A stretch of 64,000 nucleotides of DNA from Oncomelania hupensis (lineage: Eukaryota; Mollusca; Gastropoda; Littorinimorpha; Pomatiopsidae): NCBI GenBank assembly GCA_036898135.1, contig CM072517.1, positions 59,790,990 through 59,854,989 on the forward strand, in the 5' to 3' direction. Within the stretch, counting starts at the first letter, position 1, and the number at the start of each line of letters is the position of its first letter. The notes under the pieces are model-generated. The model was not told the DNA's origin. It saw only the letters and a list, made by a program, of their open reading frames with translations, and made no database searches. Positions 1 through 11,384 of the stretch are shown here, one piece after another. Made by a program: the position numbers and the translations under genes.

Positions 1-560
1 GATGCAGTAAGACTTCGTGATGAATAGCCACAAGGCGGGTCGTAGGATATCATTCGTTGCAGTGTTGATGTAGGTCGTTGTTGTATGAGATGCCCGCACA
101 AGGCGGTGGAATAGATGGTGTGGCAGGCGGGCCAAAGGTGGAGGATGCGGGTCGAAGCTGCTCGACGAGGCGTGAAGAGGTGTGGCCGTGGTACCATGGG
201 GGACTGCAAGGCGGGTAGGCAAAGCGTGGGAAGACTCTGGCAATGCTTAGCAGCTGCTGTCCGGAGGACGCCACCCTCCACAGGAATTCTCGCGTCGCCC
301 AGTAATAGAAAAAGGAACAAGGCAGCCATGGAATGGAGCGACGGCATCTGCTGAGCGACGTGAACTCAATCGCCGATCCGCTACCGCCTCGCAGTCGATG
401 GAGCCCTACCGCGGCGAAAATGAAAATTGAAGGTTGAGGTGGAGTATCGTGTCGGGATCTTCCCACACGGCGCTGTCGCAGGTTCGACTTCAGGGCCCAG
501 TATCTCGACCTCAGGAATGGCAAGTGATAGGGCTACCGACCCTCTCCGCCGCTAAAGCGC
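1..560. repeat. Dispersed repeat Y, copy 1 (left end outside window)
   Basis: Diverged copy of the sequence at 17850-18480. Shared landmarks include the block around 396-470 (AAAATGAA, TTGAGGTGGAGT, TCGGGATCT followed by CCC) and a CACAAGGC block near 100. Both copies leave a long open frame on the minus strand with the partly conserved stretch GRSRxDTPP, but no domain is recognisable and the frame is probably chance in GC-rich repeat sequence. The family type is unknown. Confidence 0.6.
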
Positions 561-582
561 GTGTGGGTCGGAAAGCCTCCTA

Positions 583-775
583 TGGGGCCGGGTAGCTCAG
601 TTGGTAAGAGCGTCTTGCTAGTAACCGAAAGGTCGCTAGTTCGAATCCCGGATTGGTCAACGTGTGATCATATTATTTTCCCCTTTACCAACAACTGGCC
701 CGCTGGTGTCAGTATAAATCGGTCCAGTGGTCACCTATATGCGAAAGTGTCGTGTGACTATAATCTACAAACAAC
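583..775 (+). mobile_element. SINE-A copy 1, tRNA-derived
   Basis: The tRNA-like head carries an A-box (TAGCTCAGTTGG) at 592-603 and a B-box (GTTCGAATCCC) near 639. The anticodon-loop position reads CTAGTAA, as in tRNA-Thr(AGT), so a tRNA-Thr ancestor is inferred. The body continues ATATTATTTTCCCCTTTACC and ends in a short stem-loop before ACTATAATCTAC. A 10-bp direct repeat AAGCCTCCTA flanks it (573-582 and 776-785), fixing the ends. It is not a functional tRNA because the anticodon and acceptor stems do not pair. Confidence 0.9.
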
Positions 776-785
776 AAGCCTCCTA

Positions 786-1040
786 AGGCAGGGCTGCCAT
801 TCCTGCCCGACGCAAAGCCAACGAGTGTATGTCCTGGACTGCCCCTACCAGGACCAGTGTCAACCCCACTCCATGACACCCGTGTGATGTCTGCTGACTA
901 AACGATCTAAACGTAAGCTGAGCCTTCCTCTTAATCTCCTTTGTTTGACCAAAATGCCTGGTTCTTTTAACGTTCGGCTTCAGTTACACAATGGGAGGGA
1001 GAATACCGTATGACAGTCATGACAGAAAATCAACTCCTTT
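786..1040. other. No gene recognised
   Basis: Unique-looking sequence without recognisable coding, RNA or repeat features. Confidence 0.4.
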
Positions 1041-1180
1041 GAGAAACAAAAAAAAAATGATTAAAAAAATTAAAATTTGTACGTTAACTTTGGGATTCGA
1101 ACCACGGTCACTGCCAAGCGAGCGCTTAATACAGCGAGCTGGCGCTCTACGGCTGAAACACTGCCGTCGTCCTAACAAGG
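1041..1180 (-). mobile_element. SINE-Z, tRNA-like head on minus strand
   Basis: Read on the minus strand, an A-box-like CGTAGAGCGCCAGC is followed about 45 bases later by a good B-box, GTGGTTCGAATCCC (1093-1106). An A/T-rich tail follows down to about 1041. Only one copy is in the window and no TSD was found, so the limits are approximate. Confidence 0.6.
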
Positions 1181-1740
1181 GAGGGAACGTACACAGAAAG
1201 AGGAGAAAACAGGAGTGGTGTGAGGACAGCAACAGGACAGCAATGTGGCCAGCACGGCGCCTAATCAAGGCACTTAGGGACTGAATGCCGCTAATCTGTG
1301 CACACTACTACCTCTCCATCCCTCTTTCCGCTCCCACTACCTCCCTCCCCACCCCCACCGCTACTCCCTTCCACTCCTCCGCTCCTGTCATGCCCCTCGC
1401 TCCTTTCCTTCCCCTTTTTCTTTGACCACTCACACTCCCAATAGCGCCACTGCTGAAGCGTGGGGGTCAGTGTGCCCAGTCGTGCCATCAGTCGGTGTAG
1501 TCTTGCACGTTGTGTCCGCTTTCCGTGTATTCCTTTCATTCTATAGCCTTGTTCTCTTTAAGCAGAATGGAGAGAATGAACTGGAGGCTCATTCTCGCGA
1601 GCAACTGGTTTTCGTATTTTAGCTCTTAATTATTTGGAGACAGCAAGGGCAGGACAGCCTTGTCAAAGTGGTTAGTGAATAGCTACAAAGACGTTAGCGC
1701 CAACATCTCCACGACGGACAAAATATCAATTATCATGACG
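1181..1740. other. No gene recognised
   Basis: 1300-1430 is pyrimidine-rich and produces open frames by composition bias only. No other structure is seen. Confidence 0.4.
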
Positions 1741-1916
1741 ATGAGGAGGAGGAGGAGGAAGAAGAGGAGGACGACACCGATGATAATGTTGTTGCTGCTA
1801 TTGTTGTTGTTGTTAATGCTGTTGCTGTTGCTGCTGCTGATGATGATGATGACGATGACGATGATGATGATGATGATGATGAAGCGCCGATGCTTCTGTT
1901 GCTGCTGTTGCTCCTG
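1741..1916 (+). repeat. Imperfect trinucleotide cluster (GAG, GTT, GAT)
   Basis: Successive degenerate runs of GAG, GTT/GCT and GAT. It lies directly upstream of SINE-B copy 1. Confidence 0.9.
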
Positions 1917-1923
1917 ATAATTG

Positions 1924-2292
1924 TGGGGTGCCTGGTAGCTCAGTGGATAGTGAGTTTGTTTCCTATGCCGAAGGTCACGGGTTCGAAGTCAGAAGGGGAC
2001 GAACTTATGTGACTTAGGTACGAGGCTTTCAGGTCGCCGAGGGATTTCTCCGGGTACTCCGGTTTCTTCCCTACCATCAATAATGGTATTGGATGTAGTC
2101 TGTCGAAAATTTCAAAATAAAAATCGGTTTTCCTTTCCGTCTTCTCATAGCGACGTTCCTTTACACCACATGTTTGAGTGATGACTGTGTGTTTGCTGTG
2201 TATGTAGAAGTGTCTGTAACACGTGAGCGTGTCTGTTGGTTACAGATCGCCGCGCTTTGAGTCTGATTTAGGGGTAAGGCGTGTATAGCATC

Positions 2293-2386
<94 letters not shown>
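1924..2386 (+). mobile_element. SINE-B copy 1 with (ATT)n tail
   Basis: The head has an A-box (TAGCTCAGTGG, 1936-1946) and a B-box (GGGTTCGAAGTC, 1979-1990). A conserved body ATGTGACTTAGGTACGAGGC leads into the central motif TTTCTCCGGGTACTCCGG (2044-2061), then ATAATGGTATTGGATG, then the 3' end GATCGCCGCGCTTTGAG..AGCATCC, then (ATT)n from 2294. Copies at 38745 and 58520 match over the whole body, and minus-strand copies lie at 34746 and 20127. Confidence 0.9.
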
Positions 2387-2387
<1 letters not shown>

Positions 2388-2639
2388 CTGTTGCTGATGT
2401 TGAGGATGACGTCGTCGTCGTGGAAGCAAGGTCTGACCACCCAGGAATGTCTGCAATCAGGACAAGGGACAAAGGGCAGGGCTCAAGACATTCTTTTACT
2501 CGCTATCTATGTTTCTCTTCTCTCGCACAGACAGGGCAAGCCTACCAACACTCAATCGCTGTACTAAGGCCACCTAACAAAATTATATAATAAATTATGT
2601 ATATGGTAAAACATTTCACATCCTCGAACAACAATTACA
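2387..2639. other. No gene recognised
   Basis: Short unique sequence between SINE-B and the AAG arrays. No features seen. Confidence 0.4.
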
Positions 2640-2677
2640 AGAAGAAGAAGAAGAAGAAGAAGAAGAAGAAGAAGAAG

Positions 2678-2708
<31 letters not shown>

Positions 2709-2720
2709 GTACTTATCTAG
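2640..2720 (-). mobile_element. (AAG)n joined to a short retroposon 3' end
   Basis: About 22 AAG units are followed at once by GTGTACTTATCTAGCGC. The same junction recurs at 2941. On the minus strand this reads GCGCTAGATAAGTACAC then (TTC)n, which looks like a severely 5'-truncated retroposon with a TTC tail. The mobile reading is inference; the array is certain. Confidence 0.6.
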
Positions 2721-2789
2721 CGCTTTTTCTTAAATATAAATGAGTTCTATATATAACGAACATGTACAATATCCTCAAACCACTACAAT

Positions 2790-2804
2790 AATAATAACAA
2801 TAAC

Positions 2805-2839
<35 letters not shown>

Positions 2840-2854
2840 TAATAATGATGATGA

Positions 2855-2885
<31 letters not shown>

Positions 2886-2912
2886 AAGAAGAAGAAGAAG
2901 AAGAAGAAGAAG

Positions 2913-2943
<31 letters not shown>

Positions 2944-2960
2944 GTACTTATATAGCTCTC
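2790..2960 (-). mobile_element. (AAT)n plus (AAG)n array with the same 3' end junction
   Basis: (AAT)n at about 2790-2850 passes into (AAG)n at 2857-2941, which ends in GTGTACTTATATAGCTC, the same junction as at 2706. Confidence 0.6.
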
Positions 2961-2989
2961 TTTCCTCAGCATAATATTATCAGTTTGAA

Positions 2990-3420
2990 AGTGCAGTCAC
3001 GCTTTAGCACATTAATCATTTCATTCTTGGCTGCTGGTTAACAATATAACAATTATATTTCTACGTAACTGCCAAAGATAAAAACCTTAAGAGTATTGAC
3101 AAACAATCGTAACATCTAGCATTTATAGATGAACAATGTTTGACTGAGAAAGTGAAAGTTTTTCTGGTAAAATTCCAAAAACGTCACTGATTAGGTCCCT
3201 TTTCATATGTGACGTCATCCTTGTTACACGTATGTAACAAGGATGACCTCATTAAAGACAGAAAGTGATATCTGTGTAGAACCGCCATCAGACGATAAGT
3301 GACTGACAATGACTGTGCCCTATTTCCATCGAATACATTACCAGTGACGACCAGCATTCGGTATTCGTTTTCATTCGTATGTGCGTGTGACAACAGTGGG
3401 AGGAGCATCTAGAACATAAA
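2990..3420. repeat. Dispersed repeat L, copy 1, with perfect palindrome
   Basis: About 430 bp matching 13505-13945 throughout (AAAAACCTTAAGAGTATTGA, AGAACCGCC..AGACGATAAGTGACTG, GACGA.CAGCATTCGGTAT). Its centre is a perfect inverted repeat with 15-bp arms at 3214-3228 and 3233-3247 (GTCATCCTTGTTACA and complement) and a 4-nt loop. No terminal inverted repeats or coding potential are visible. The family may be a MITE, but the type is unresolved. Confidence 0.75.
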
Positions 3421-3699
3421 TTAGCTGCGGCGACAAGAGTAACCTCAAGATTAACACCGTGCCTTGAGTATGAAAGCATGAGTTTTCTTTCGTTAAAAAG
3501 GGGTAGTCGACGATTTGGTTGTTGTAAAGAACCTGGACTTAGTGCTATGAATGGCACTGTTCTACATACAAAATCGCTGAACGTAGACAGACTACCATCT
3601 TATTATTGAGCAGTCCTAGTGTCTTTGTTTAGCGTTCTGGCACAGAAAAGGTGATTTAGCTTACTTATTCTGATATAAACCAATAAGTGTACGTGGGTA
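3421..3699. other. No gene recognised
   Basis: Unique-looking sequence with no supported features. Confidence 0.4.
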
Positions 3700-3835
3700 C
3701 TACACAAACACACGCAGATACACACACACTGAGAGACAGTCTCACACACACACACAAACACACCCACACACACACTCACACACACAAAGAGACAGTCTCA
3801 CACACATACACATACACACACACATCAAAAGAAAA
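3700..3835 (+). repeat. (CA)n microsatellite, interrupted
   Basis: CACA runs with GAGACAGTCT interruptions occurring twice, about 70 bp apart, which suggests an internal duplication. Confidence 0.9.
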
Positions 3836-4203
3836 AAGTAAAACTAAAATGTGGAGAGAGCGGGGGGTGGGGGTTGGGGGTGGGGAATAAAATAAGGATA
3901 TTAAGGGATGGTGACGCTATTGTGAATATATGCAAAGTGCTTAATACTTGCATACCAGCAGGGGAATACGTTCTTTTGTAATGCGACATTTGTGGTAGGT
4001 TGTATGTAGGATGGTGTATTATAATCTATATATACGCCACGTAAGCCTATTGCTATAGCGTAAATGTACCATCCCTCCTCATATATACATGTATTTAAAA
4101 TGGTAAGAGGTTCAAGATTTAATGAGGGGGTCATTGACAATAATTATTATAACCAGCGGGTAAATGAGTTCATCCGCTCCCTCTGTTATTCCATTTCTGC
4201 TGT

Positions 4204-4206
<3 letters not shown>
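3836..4206. other. No gene recognised
   Basis: AT-rich unique sequence, nothing supported. Confidence 0.4.
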
Positions 4207-5083
<877 letters not shown>

Positions 5084-5567
5084 CTATGGAAAACCACAAG
5101 AGTCTTCAGGTCCTGTTTCACTTTCTGTCGATGGTCGTTCTTTAATCGTTGTATCGCTGGCTCTTCCATCTGACGACTGGCGTTTTCGTGGTGGCTTTCT
5201 GCCGATCTTCACTTTGCTGTCGTAACCAAGAAACAGCTGGGGAGATGGATTTCGAATGGTGGGCTCTCGGTCAGTAAAATGAAAGGAGCAGACAAAAATT
5301 GTCTTCGGTGGACGTTTTAAATGTAGTTTTGACAACCACTCTTATCTGGTCACTATTTGAAGGGGTGTGCAGTTTGTAGGGCTCCTGACACACGCACTCT
5401 CCATGAACCATTGGGTAGTGATCAACGCACCTCCGAAGTCGCCACAAATACAGGCCTCTACGATTGTTTTTGCATCCTTTCACTGAGCATGTACTTCCTC
5501 CACCGTTTTTATACTTATCCCACTCGTTTTCTGGCTCTAACAATCGTCGTTTTCGGCAATTTGCCAT
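5084..5567 (-). pseudogene. THAP-like zinc-finger domain fragment, frameshifted
   Basis: An ATG at 5567 opens a frame with CSVKGC around residues 28-33 followed by KNNRRGLY, then an HGECVCQEP stretch. The frame is then lost. The neighbouring frame, read from about 5325, continues WLSKLHLKRPPKTIFVCSFHF, RNPSPQLFLGYD and a basic tail, ending at 5084. Together these make C-x4-C ... C-x2-H, the zinc ligands of THAP domains (DNA-binding domains of P-element transposases and THAP proteins). A single extra A near 5330 would explain the shift. The inserted Cys/His stretch resembles an extended THAP-like subtype I associate with invertebrate proteins (from memory, not checked). It could be a pseudogene or a real exon with an assembly error; no convincing splice sites were seen. 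Confidence 0.75.
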
Positions 5568-5845
5568 AAATAAAAGTCATGCATCAAGCTTTGAGAAAAG
5601 CAAAACAAGCCAGACCGGAACTTGGTTTCACTCTTACCTCGTTTTGATTTATAATGGCGATACCCACGAGTTTTTATTAGAGGTTTCGGAAAGTTGTGAA
5701 TACCTCCTTGTTCTCTATGGCAGCGCCATCGTTAAGGTCCGTGTCCAAACGACGGAAAGGGTAGCGGAGCGCGGCGGAAGTGAAGCCTGGCCGCCATAAT
5801 GGCTGCGTATGTATTCCACTGTGAGTTTTGTGTGTGTGCCCGGTC
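5568..5845. other. No gene recognised
   Basis: Upstream side of the THAP-like fragment. No promoter elements can be supported. Confidence 0.35.
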
Positions 5846-5900
5846 CTGACTTGGCTCGGAAGAGTTCGCTGGACCTAAAGCAATAACCATGTAATGTAAT
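5846..5900 (+). mobile_element. Retroposon F, 3' end fragment
   Basis: Matches the last 50 bp of family F (GGTCCTGACTTGGCTCGGAA ... GGACCTAAAGCAATAA) with the typical ATGTAATGTAATG tail. Severe 5' truncation. Confidence 0.85.
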
Positions 5901-5930
5901 GTGTGTGTGTGTGTGTGCGTGTAACCATTT

Positions 5931-6002
<72 letters not shown>

Positions 6003-6032
6003 TACAGAGACAGAGACAGAGACAGAGAGTGA
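5901..6032 (+). repeat. (TG)n then (GA)n microsatellites
   Basis: A TG run at 5901-5922 begins where the F tail ends. An interrupted GA/CAGA tract covers 5937-6028. Confidence 0.95.
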
Positions 6033-6600
6033 GAACGGAAGGGAGGCGGTGAGGGTTGTTAGGGTCGTACCCTAACGCCGCCCTTTCTGCAATATGGATA
6101 GGTACCCAAACGTCACGAGTTGCTAGTAGACTTTTATACATCAGCGTTAAACTCCATTCAACCAGGTAACTTTTGTTTGTCTTTCTTTTGGGGTGGAGGA
6201 AGGGGAAGGGCAGGGTATGGGAGGTGGAGGATGGGGTTGTTTTCTTGGTGCTTTACTGTGCGTGCCCTTAGAGAGAGGACAAAGTAGACTGGGGGCGATG
6301 AGGCGAGGTGAGGTGAGATGACGACCAGCGACAGCATTCACGTCACGGACGGCCCCTAGATTTAGCGGCAGCCGTCGTGAGAGCGGCAACTGCAGGCGCT
6401 GACTTCTGACTGGCACTGTGTTGAGTCGTTCTGGCAGCGCCAGGCCTTTCAGAAACCTCAATCCGCTTGATCCAGCTGCCTCAGTACGATAAGCCCCCTC
6501 GCTAACCTTCTCTATGGTGGTGGCTTTAGACCTCAGTCGTAATCATCGACTCTTTATGCCGCGTGCTGCCTGCCTCTGATCTGACATGCGCGGACATTCC
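6033..6600. other. No gene recognised
   Basis: Moderately GC-rich unique sequence with no supported domain in any frame. Confidence 0.4.
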
Positions 6601-7060
6601 CTTAACTCGGCCACTTTGACGTATGACCTTTTTTTTTTTTTTGGGTGGGGGGGGGGGGGGGGGGGCGTTCGTCCTTTCGCTTGGACGTATTTTTTATTCG
6701 ACCTATTGCCTATCTGTCCTTTCAACGTCGTATGGACGTATGCCCAATTTGTCTTTCAAAGTCGTACCGACGTATGCTTATTCTGTCCTTGCGACGTATG
6801 TCCCTTCTGTAATTTCGACGTGTATTCTTTCGTGTGGACGTATGTCCTTACTCTCGTTTGGACGTAAGTTCTTTACATGGACGTAGGCCCATTATGTACT
6901 TTGGACGTGTGTTCTTTGCTTTGGACGTATTTCCATCTTTTCTTTTCAATTTTTTTTCTTTTAAATTTTTCTTGTCCGTTCGACGTCGCATGGACGTATG
7001 TCAACTCTGTTCTTTCGATCTGTGTTTTATCGTTTGAATAACATGTTTTTTTCCTATCCT
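6601..7060 (+). repeat. Degenerate GACGTA minisatellite plus poly(G)
   Basis: A loose tandem repeat with the core TGGACGTATGTCC recurs about every 19-35 bp (near 6735, 6770, 6794, 6818, 6837, 6862, 6881, 6905, 6925 and 6990). A T-run and a roughly 24-bp G-run lie at 6629-6665. Confidence 0.7.
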
Positions 7061-7496
7061 ATCGACGTAAGGTCCTTTGTATTGATGTTTGTTCTTCCAT
7101 GATGCATGTACGCTTCGGCGACATGCATAAGCTTACTACGTTTCCTCATTAAATGGGTACTTGTAAATATAAAATATAAAATATTTACATTTATTACATT
7201 CACGCGATTAAATTCGAGAGGTTTTTAGTTCAATGTTTGGTCCTAAACTAGTACAAATGGACAAACCGATTGTCTAGCCTTCATCTTTCACACAAAAGAA
7301 TTATCAATAAACTTCATCCATTTCACTCTTCCTAAATCTAAACCTAGACCACACAAAAATAGCGATTGACACGTAGCGAAACTGACGTCATATCCCTAAC
7401 AATGCCATTGGCGCTTATCAGCATCACAAAAGATTGCACTTGGAGAATACAATACTAACGAGCGTTTGTTTCGTGACATAGTTAGTTTTATTCATT
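7061..7496. other. No gene recognised
   Basis: AT-rich, no features supported. Confidence 0.4.
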
Positions 7497-8083
7497 GCTT
7501 ACACTTACAGGGTCCAGTGGACTGCAAAGAGCCGAATCAGGACCACAAAATCAAGACCACAACCTGGCTGAAAAAGGGCCCACCCCCGATCCGCATAAAA
7601 GGTCCGCCGAAACAACCCCAATGGCAACACTGAAGGCACTCCATCAGCCAGTCACCGTACAACAAAGGCATCCCACGCAGGGGTTCATCGAACCCCCGTT
7701 TACAAAAACAAAACAGAATACGAACATCACTACAAAATATCAATAAAAGACACACATATAAAATGCCTACATTGCTAAACAACAACATCAGAGGAAGCCC
7801 CAGCGACCACTTGGCAGAAAGCGTCCAACACTCCCAAGCTGATCCAACAGACCTCACCCACAAATGAGGAGTTTTAATTTTGTCCCGGAAGAGTTTTCAA
7901 GAAAACATGTAGGTGACTGTCTAGCGAAGAAGAAGATAGTATAGTAGATTGATAGACCAGAGCAGGAATGAGAAAGAAAACATGAGAAATACATCGACAG
8001 TGGGAATTTAAAGCATTACATTTCCAGAAAATGGGGATACTATTTATGCAGAAACCCCCGGCACCTCCTCTCGGGGGGTGAAG
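7497..8083 (-). mobile_element. Retroposon F copy 1, near full length
   Basis: Minus-strand copy of a roughly 580 bp family also at 27699, 28829, 37710, 53278 and 57321. The 5' end is a C-run/G-run stem around GGTGCCGGGGGTTTC, followed by ATAAATAGTATCCCCACTTT. The 3' end is TGGTCCTGATTCGGCTCTTTG and a GTCC.CTGGACCC motif. This copy belongs to the subtype with a TAAC-like tail. Frames in the body look hydrophobic because of T-richness and are not credible proteins. Confidence 0.85.
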
Positions 8084-8177
8084 AGGGGCAGGACGAGTGT
8101 CAATGCACTGTTCCTCGTGCCTGTAGCTGCGGTGATCATAGGTTTCCACACATCAATGGATGGCTATTATTATTTAC

Positions 8178-9660
8178 TGTAACAAGAGCTCCGTTTCCAC
8201 TGCCTTTGAGATTTTGCTTGTTTAGTCAGTGTAGGCTTAGAAGGTTACTGTTAGTCTAAAGCAGACGACAGAAGTGATCATGCATAACACAGTTGTAGCT
8301 TGATGCAAGCACAGTTGGTGACATCATCGCAGCCTACCATGGAGTTTCGAATTTTACAGCCACTTAGATTTTTCATCCAATGAGAACACAGCTAGTTTAG
8401 ATAGAACCGGTTCTGTGTGATTCAAGCAAAGAGATAGAACCTCAGTCTTCGTTGAAACGCTGAGCAGTACACAGTACACTCAAGCAGAAATCTCTCTCCT
8501 GAGAAGATTAGACAGCAGTGCTTGTTGAATATTCGAATTCAATCAAGTAGCCACGGCCTGACATTGCCAAACAGGTAAATGAACATACTTCTGTTTCATC
8601 ATGATGTATTTATATTATTGTTGAAATTATGTTTGTGGAATTTGCTATGCATAGAATTGAATAGCTAGTCCGACTTTGCCTGACCACGTGGAGAATCCGA
8701 CCATGAGGCAAGTACGACCGGTTTTGACACCATGTTGTATACCAAACGGAACGACTGTTGTTTAACCTATATGTATGCTTGCAGACCAGTGGCTGTACCC
8801 GAGAATGCTTATAATATTATTATTTCTTTATGTGTATAGTTAGCCACGATTTATATTTATATATGTATAGGAAATTAGAATAGAGATTCCAGTGGACTAC
8901 AGACTTAGCAGAATGTTCGTCGCTTATGTATAGAGATGTGGAGCTATCACTGAGGGCTACTTTGGCCTTCAGTGAGACACTCTACATAGACCTATTATAC
9001 AGGGTTGTGCAGAATTTCGTCTCATATGTTACATACGAGCAGGCGTTATATCGTGAGCCCAATTCAGCAAAAGACAAAACCAAGTCGACGCTTAAAGTTG
9101 GCTGCCGAGGTATCTCCAGCATTGTGTGAAGATAGCCCAACCGATGAACCACAAAGTCAAAGACTCCTCGACAACACAGATTGTCCCAGAAGCGACCTCA
9201 ACGCAGCGCTTCAACCATGCAGTTAAGTGCCACAAGAAACAGTGCACTAAAACTCTGTATAAACAGGCCCACAGTAGTCCACTCTTCAAGAACTCTGACC
9301 ACTAAGGCAGAAAGTATCCAGTGCCCTATGATGAAAAAGTAGCTGCCTAGATTATCAGCGAGCGAACCATTTGCATTGACAATTGAACTTTTAAGTTAGT
9401 TTCGTACTTCGAATATCGTGTATAGAGTAGAAGAAATAAATGTGTGATTTTTACTGTTATCAAGTGGCTGGACTACATATGATTCATAGCCGTGTGAAAG
9501 CTATCTATCTCTGTACCCCAGCCTAAACACAGACCGAGCTAAACAAATAAATGTATTAATTGAAGTCATAGGGAGATAACTAGCTATCCCCATAGACTAA
9601 GACGAGGAGGTAATAGCAGTCCATTGTGCAGAGCCCAGCAGCAATAAAACCCCCGTCACA
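8178..9660 (+). mobile_element. LTR-H copy 1, complete lone LTR
   Basis: Begins TGTAAC and ends GTCACA, the short inverted termini expected of an LTR. It is flanked by near-identical 5-mers, TTTAC (8173-8177) and ATTAC (9661-9665). It matches 39497-40909 (minus) and 62463-64000 (minus, running out of the window). It contains a TATA-like stretch near 8850 and AATAAA at 9435. No internal retroviral region adjoins, so this is a solo LTR of about 1.48 kb; the superfamily (Gypsy or BEL) cannot be told. Confidence 0.8.
8849..8865 (+). promoter_or_regulatory. Putative LTR-H TATA region
   Basis: ATTTATATTTATATATG lies about 670 bp into the LTR and is largely kept in the other two copies (minus strand near 40300 and 63315). 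A polyadenylation signal follows at 9435-9440. Function is inferred from position only. Confidence 0.4.
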
Positions 9661-9795
9661 ATTACTAATTAATAATCACGCCCTACTTGACTCTCAGGGC
9701 ACAATATGTAGACCAACATACCCCAATGAAATTGTATATCAGCATCAACATCATCATCAACAGCAACAGCAGCGGCTCAAAATATATCTCTTCCT

Positions 9796-9885
<90 letters not shown>

Positions 9886-10015
9886 CTTCATCATTATCAC
9901 CATCATCATTTTCGTCTTCTTCTTCTTCTTCTTCTTCTTCTTCTTCTTCTTCAACATCATCACCGCCATACCACCACCACCACCACCACCACAACCAATA
10001 TCATCAATAGGGATT
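9661..10015 (+). repeat. Trinucleotide cluster (CTA, TTC, ATC, CAC)
   Basis: After a unique 80 bp, (CTA)n at about 9796-9855 gives way to (TTC)n, short ATC/ATT, more (TTC)n at 9916-9950, and (CAC)n at 9970-9992. Confidence 0.95.
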
Positions 10016-11012
10016 TACAGAAAACCGAAATGAAATTCGTTTCGTTCGACGTTTTGTTGAGCGCTGGAGTTGGCGCCAAAGGCGCGCGCAGGAACCACGA
10101 CTAAATTGGCATTGGGTTTTAGGTTTTAGTGTTTTGGAATGCGCGGGATTTCTTTGTCGTGGTTGTCAGACAATTAGTGTAACGAGAAGTTATTTTGATT
10201 TCATGTAGTTCTACCAGACACAGCTCTGACTAACTGCTCGCTCTCTTTGTCAATTTATAAAATTAAATTAAAATAAATTTCAAAAATGGTATCACATCTT
10301 ATGCCCGCGGACTTGAGATGCATGCTATCCTGTCGCTGGCTGTTCATCAAAATGTCTCTGAATAAAAACACTGTCATTGGGATTGAGGGGGGTGTTTTTC
10401 CTTGGAAAATAAAGACTGGGAGTTGACAATCAATCAATCTTTAATTTAATGTCTGTTCACACAGAAGAAGGTGTACTTTCTAAGATTTGTCTTGACTTGC
10501 AGATCTAAGATCCGTCTTGCAGGAAACCGGTCAATGAGATCTGCTGTGCGCTCTACGTGCTCGTGTCTGCGGTGAGGAAGTCAATTCCTGAGAGCTGACT
10601 GCAGCAATACCGAAACCTACACCGACAACAGAGAAACGACCAAAAAAAAAAAACAAAAAAAAAAACAAAAAAATGTATTTCGTCTGTTGTCTTTGTAGAA
10701 TACATAGGTGCACAGAAGGCGCTAACAAAGCATGTAGCAATACCTTGTAGCGTCGTGTTCTGTCGAATACCACTGAGAGCTACAGGACTATTGTAGCCGT
10801 GTCATCTCTAGGACGTCTTAATGTTACCGTGTCACAGCACCACTCCAGACAAGTCAGGTGCAGCCGCGCGGAACGAGGGTGGTCGGTGAGCACGTCTTCA
10901 CCAGCCAGGGACGTGCTGGGCAACCTGACCGATGACCAACTGACCTCGCCAAACACAAAGTGGGTCAGTTCTCTGCCGCAGGGAAGAAAAGCTTTCTTTG
11001 ATATCTGAAAAG

Positions 11013-11016
<4 letters not shown>
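10016..11016. other. No gene recognised
   Basis: 10428-10475 (AATCAATCAATC, TTTAATTTAATG, TCTGTTCACA) resembles 60195-60235 and may be a retroposon 3' end on the minus strand. An A-rich run lies at 10642-10673. Nothing else is supported. Confidence 0.4.

Positions 11017-11100
<84 letters not shown>
11017..11100 (+). repeat. (CT)n microsatellite
   Basis: Pure CT tract of about 80 bp. Confidence 0.97.
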
Positions 11101-11101
<1 letters not shown>

Positions 11102-11384
11102 ATGCGCTTTTATCATTCCTGTTGCCAATCGCTTTGTGCAACAGCAAGAAAACGCCTAGTAATTGCCAAACTAACACGATCATTCTTTGTTTCATCCTGG
11201 TGGTCGCCCCCTTTCTTATGCTTAAATGCATAGGGTAGATTCTGCTTTAGTGCCGAGTCTTCAGCATCGCTTGTGTTTACCTCCCTTAAAATAAACTTTA
11301 TCTACGGCATCCTGGCTTCGGGATCCACAAGCGAGCGGCAGAGCTTCCAAGCCTTAACACAGCTTGGTGACTCTTCATCCTCTC

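Noticed and set aside
50..523. 157-codon minus-strand ORF
   Set aside because: Lies in repeat Y; the corresponding frame in copy 2 is only patchily similar and no domain is visible.
592..660. Possible functional tRNA gene
   Set aside because: Anticodon and acceptor stems do not pair, and the same sequence recurs with a constant 3' body and TSDs: it is a SINE head. The same applies to 59961, 57185, 63913, 28422 and 43112.
8178..9660. Host gene with TATA box and poly(A) signal
   Set aside because: Bounded by LTR-type termini and near-perfect 5-bp repeats and present in three copies.
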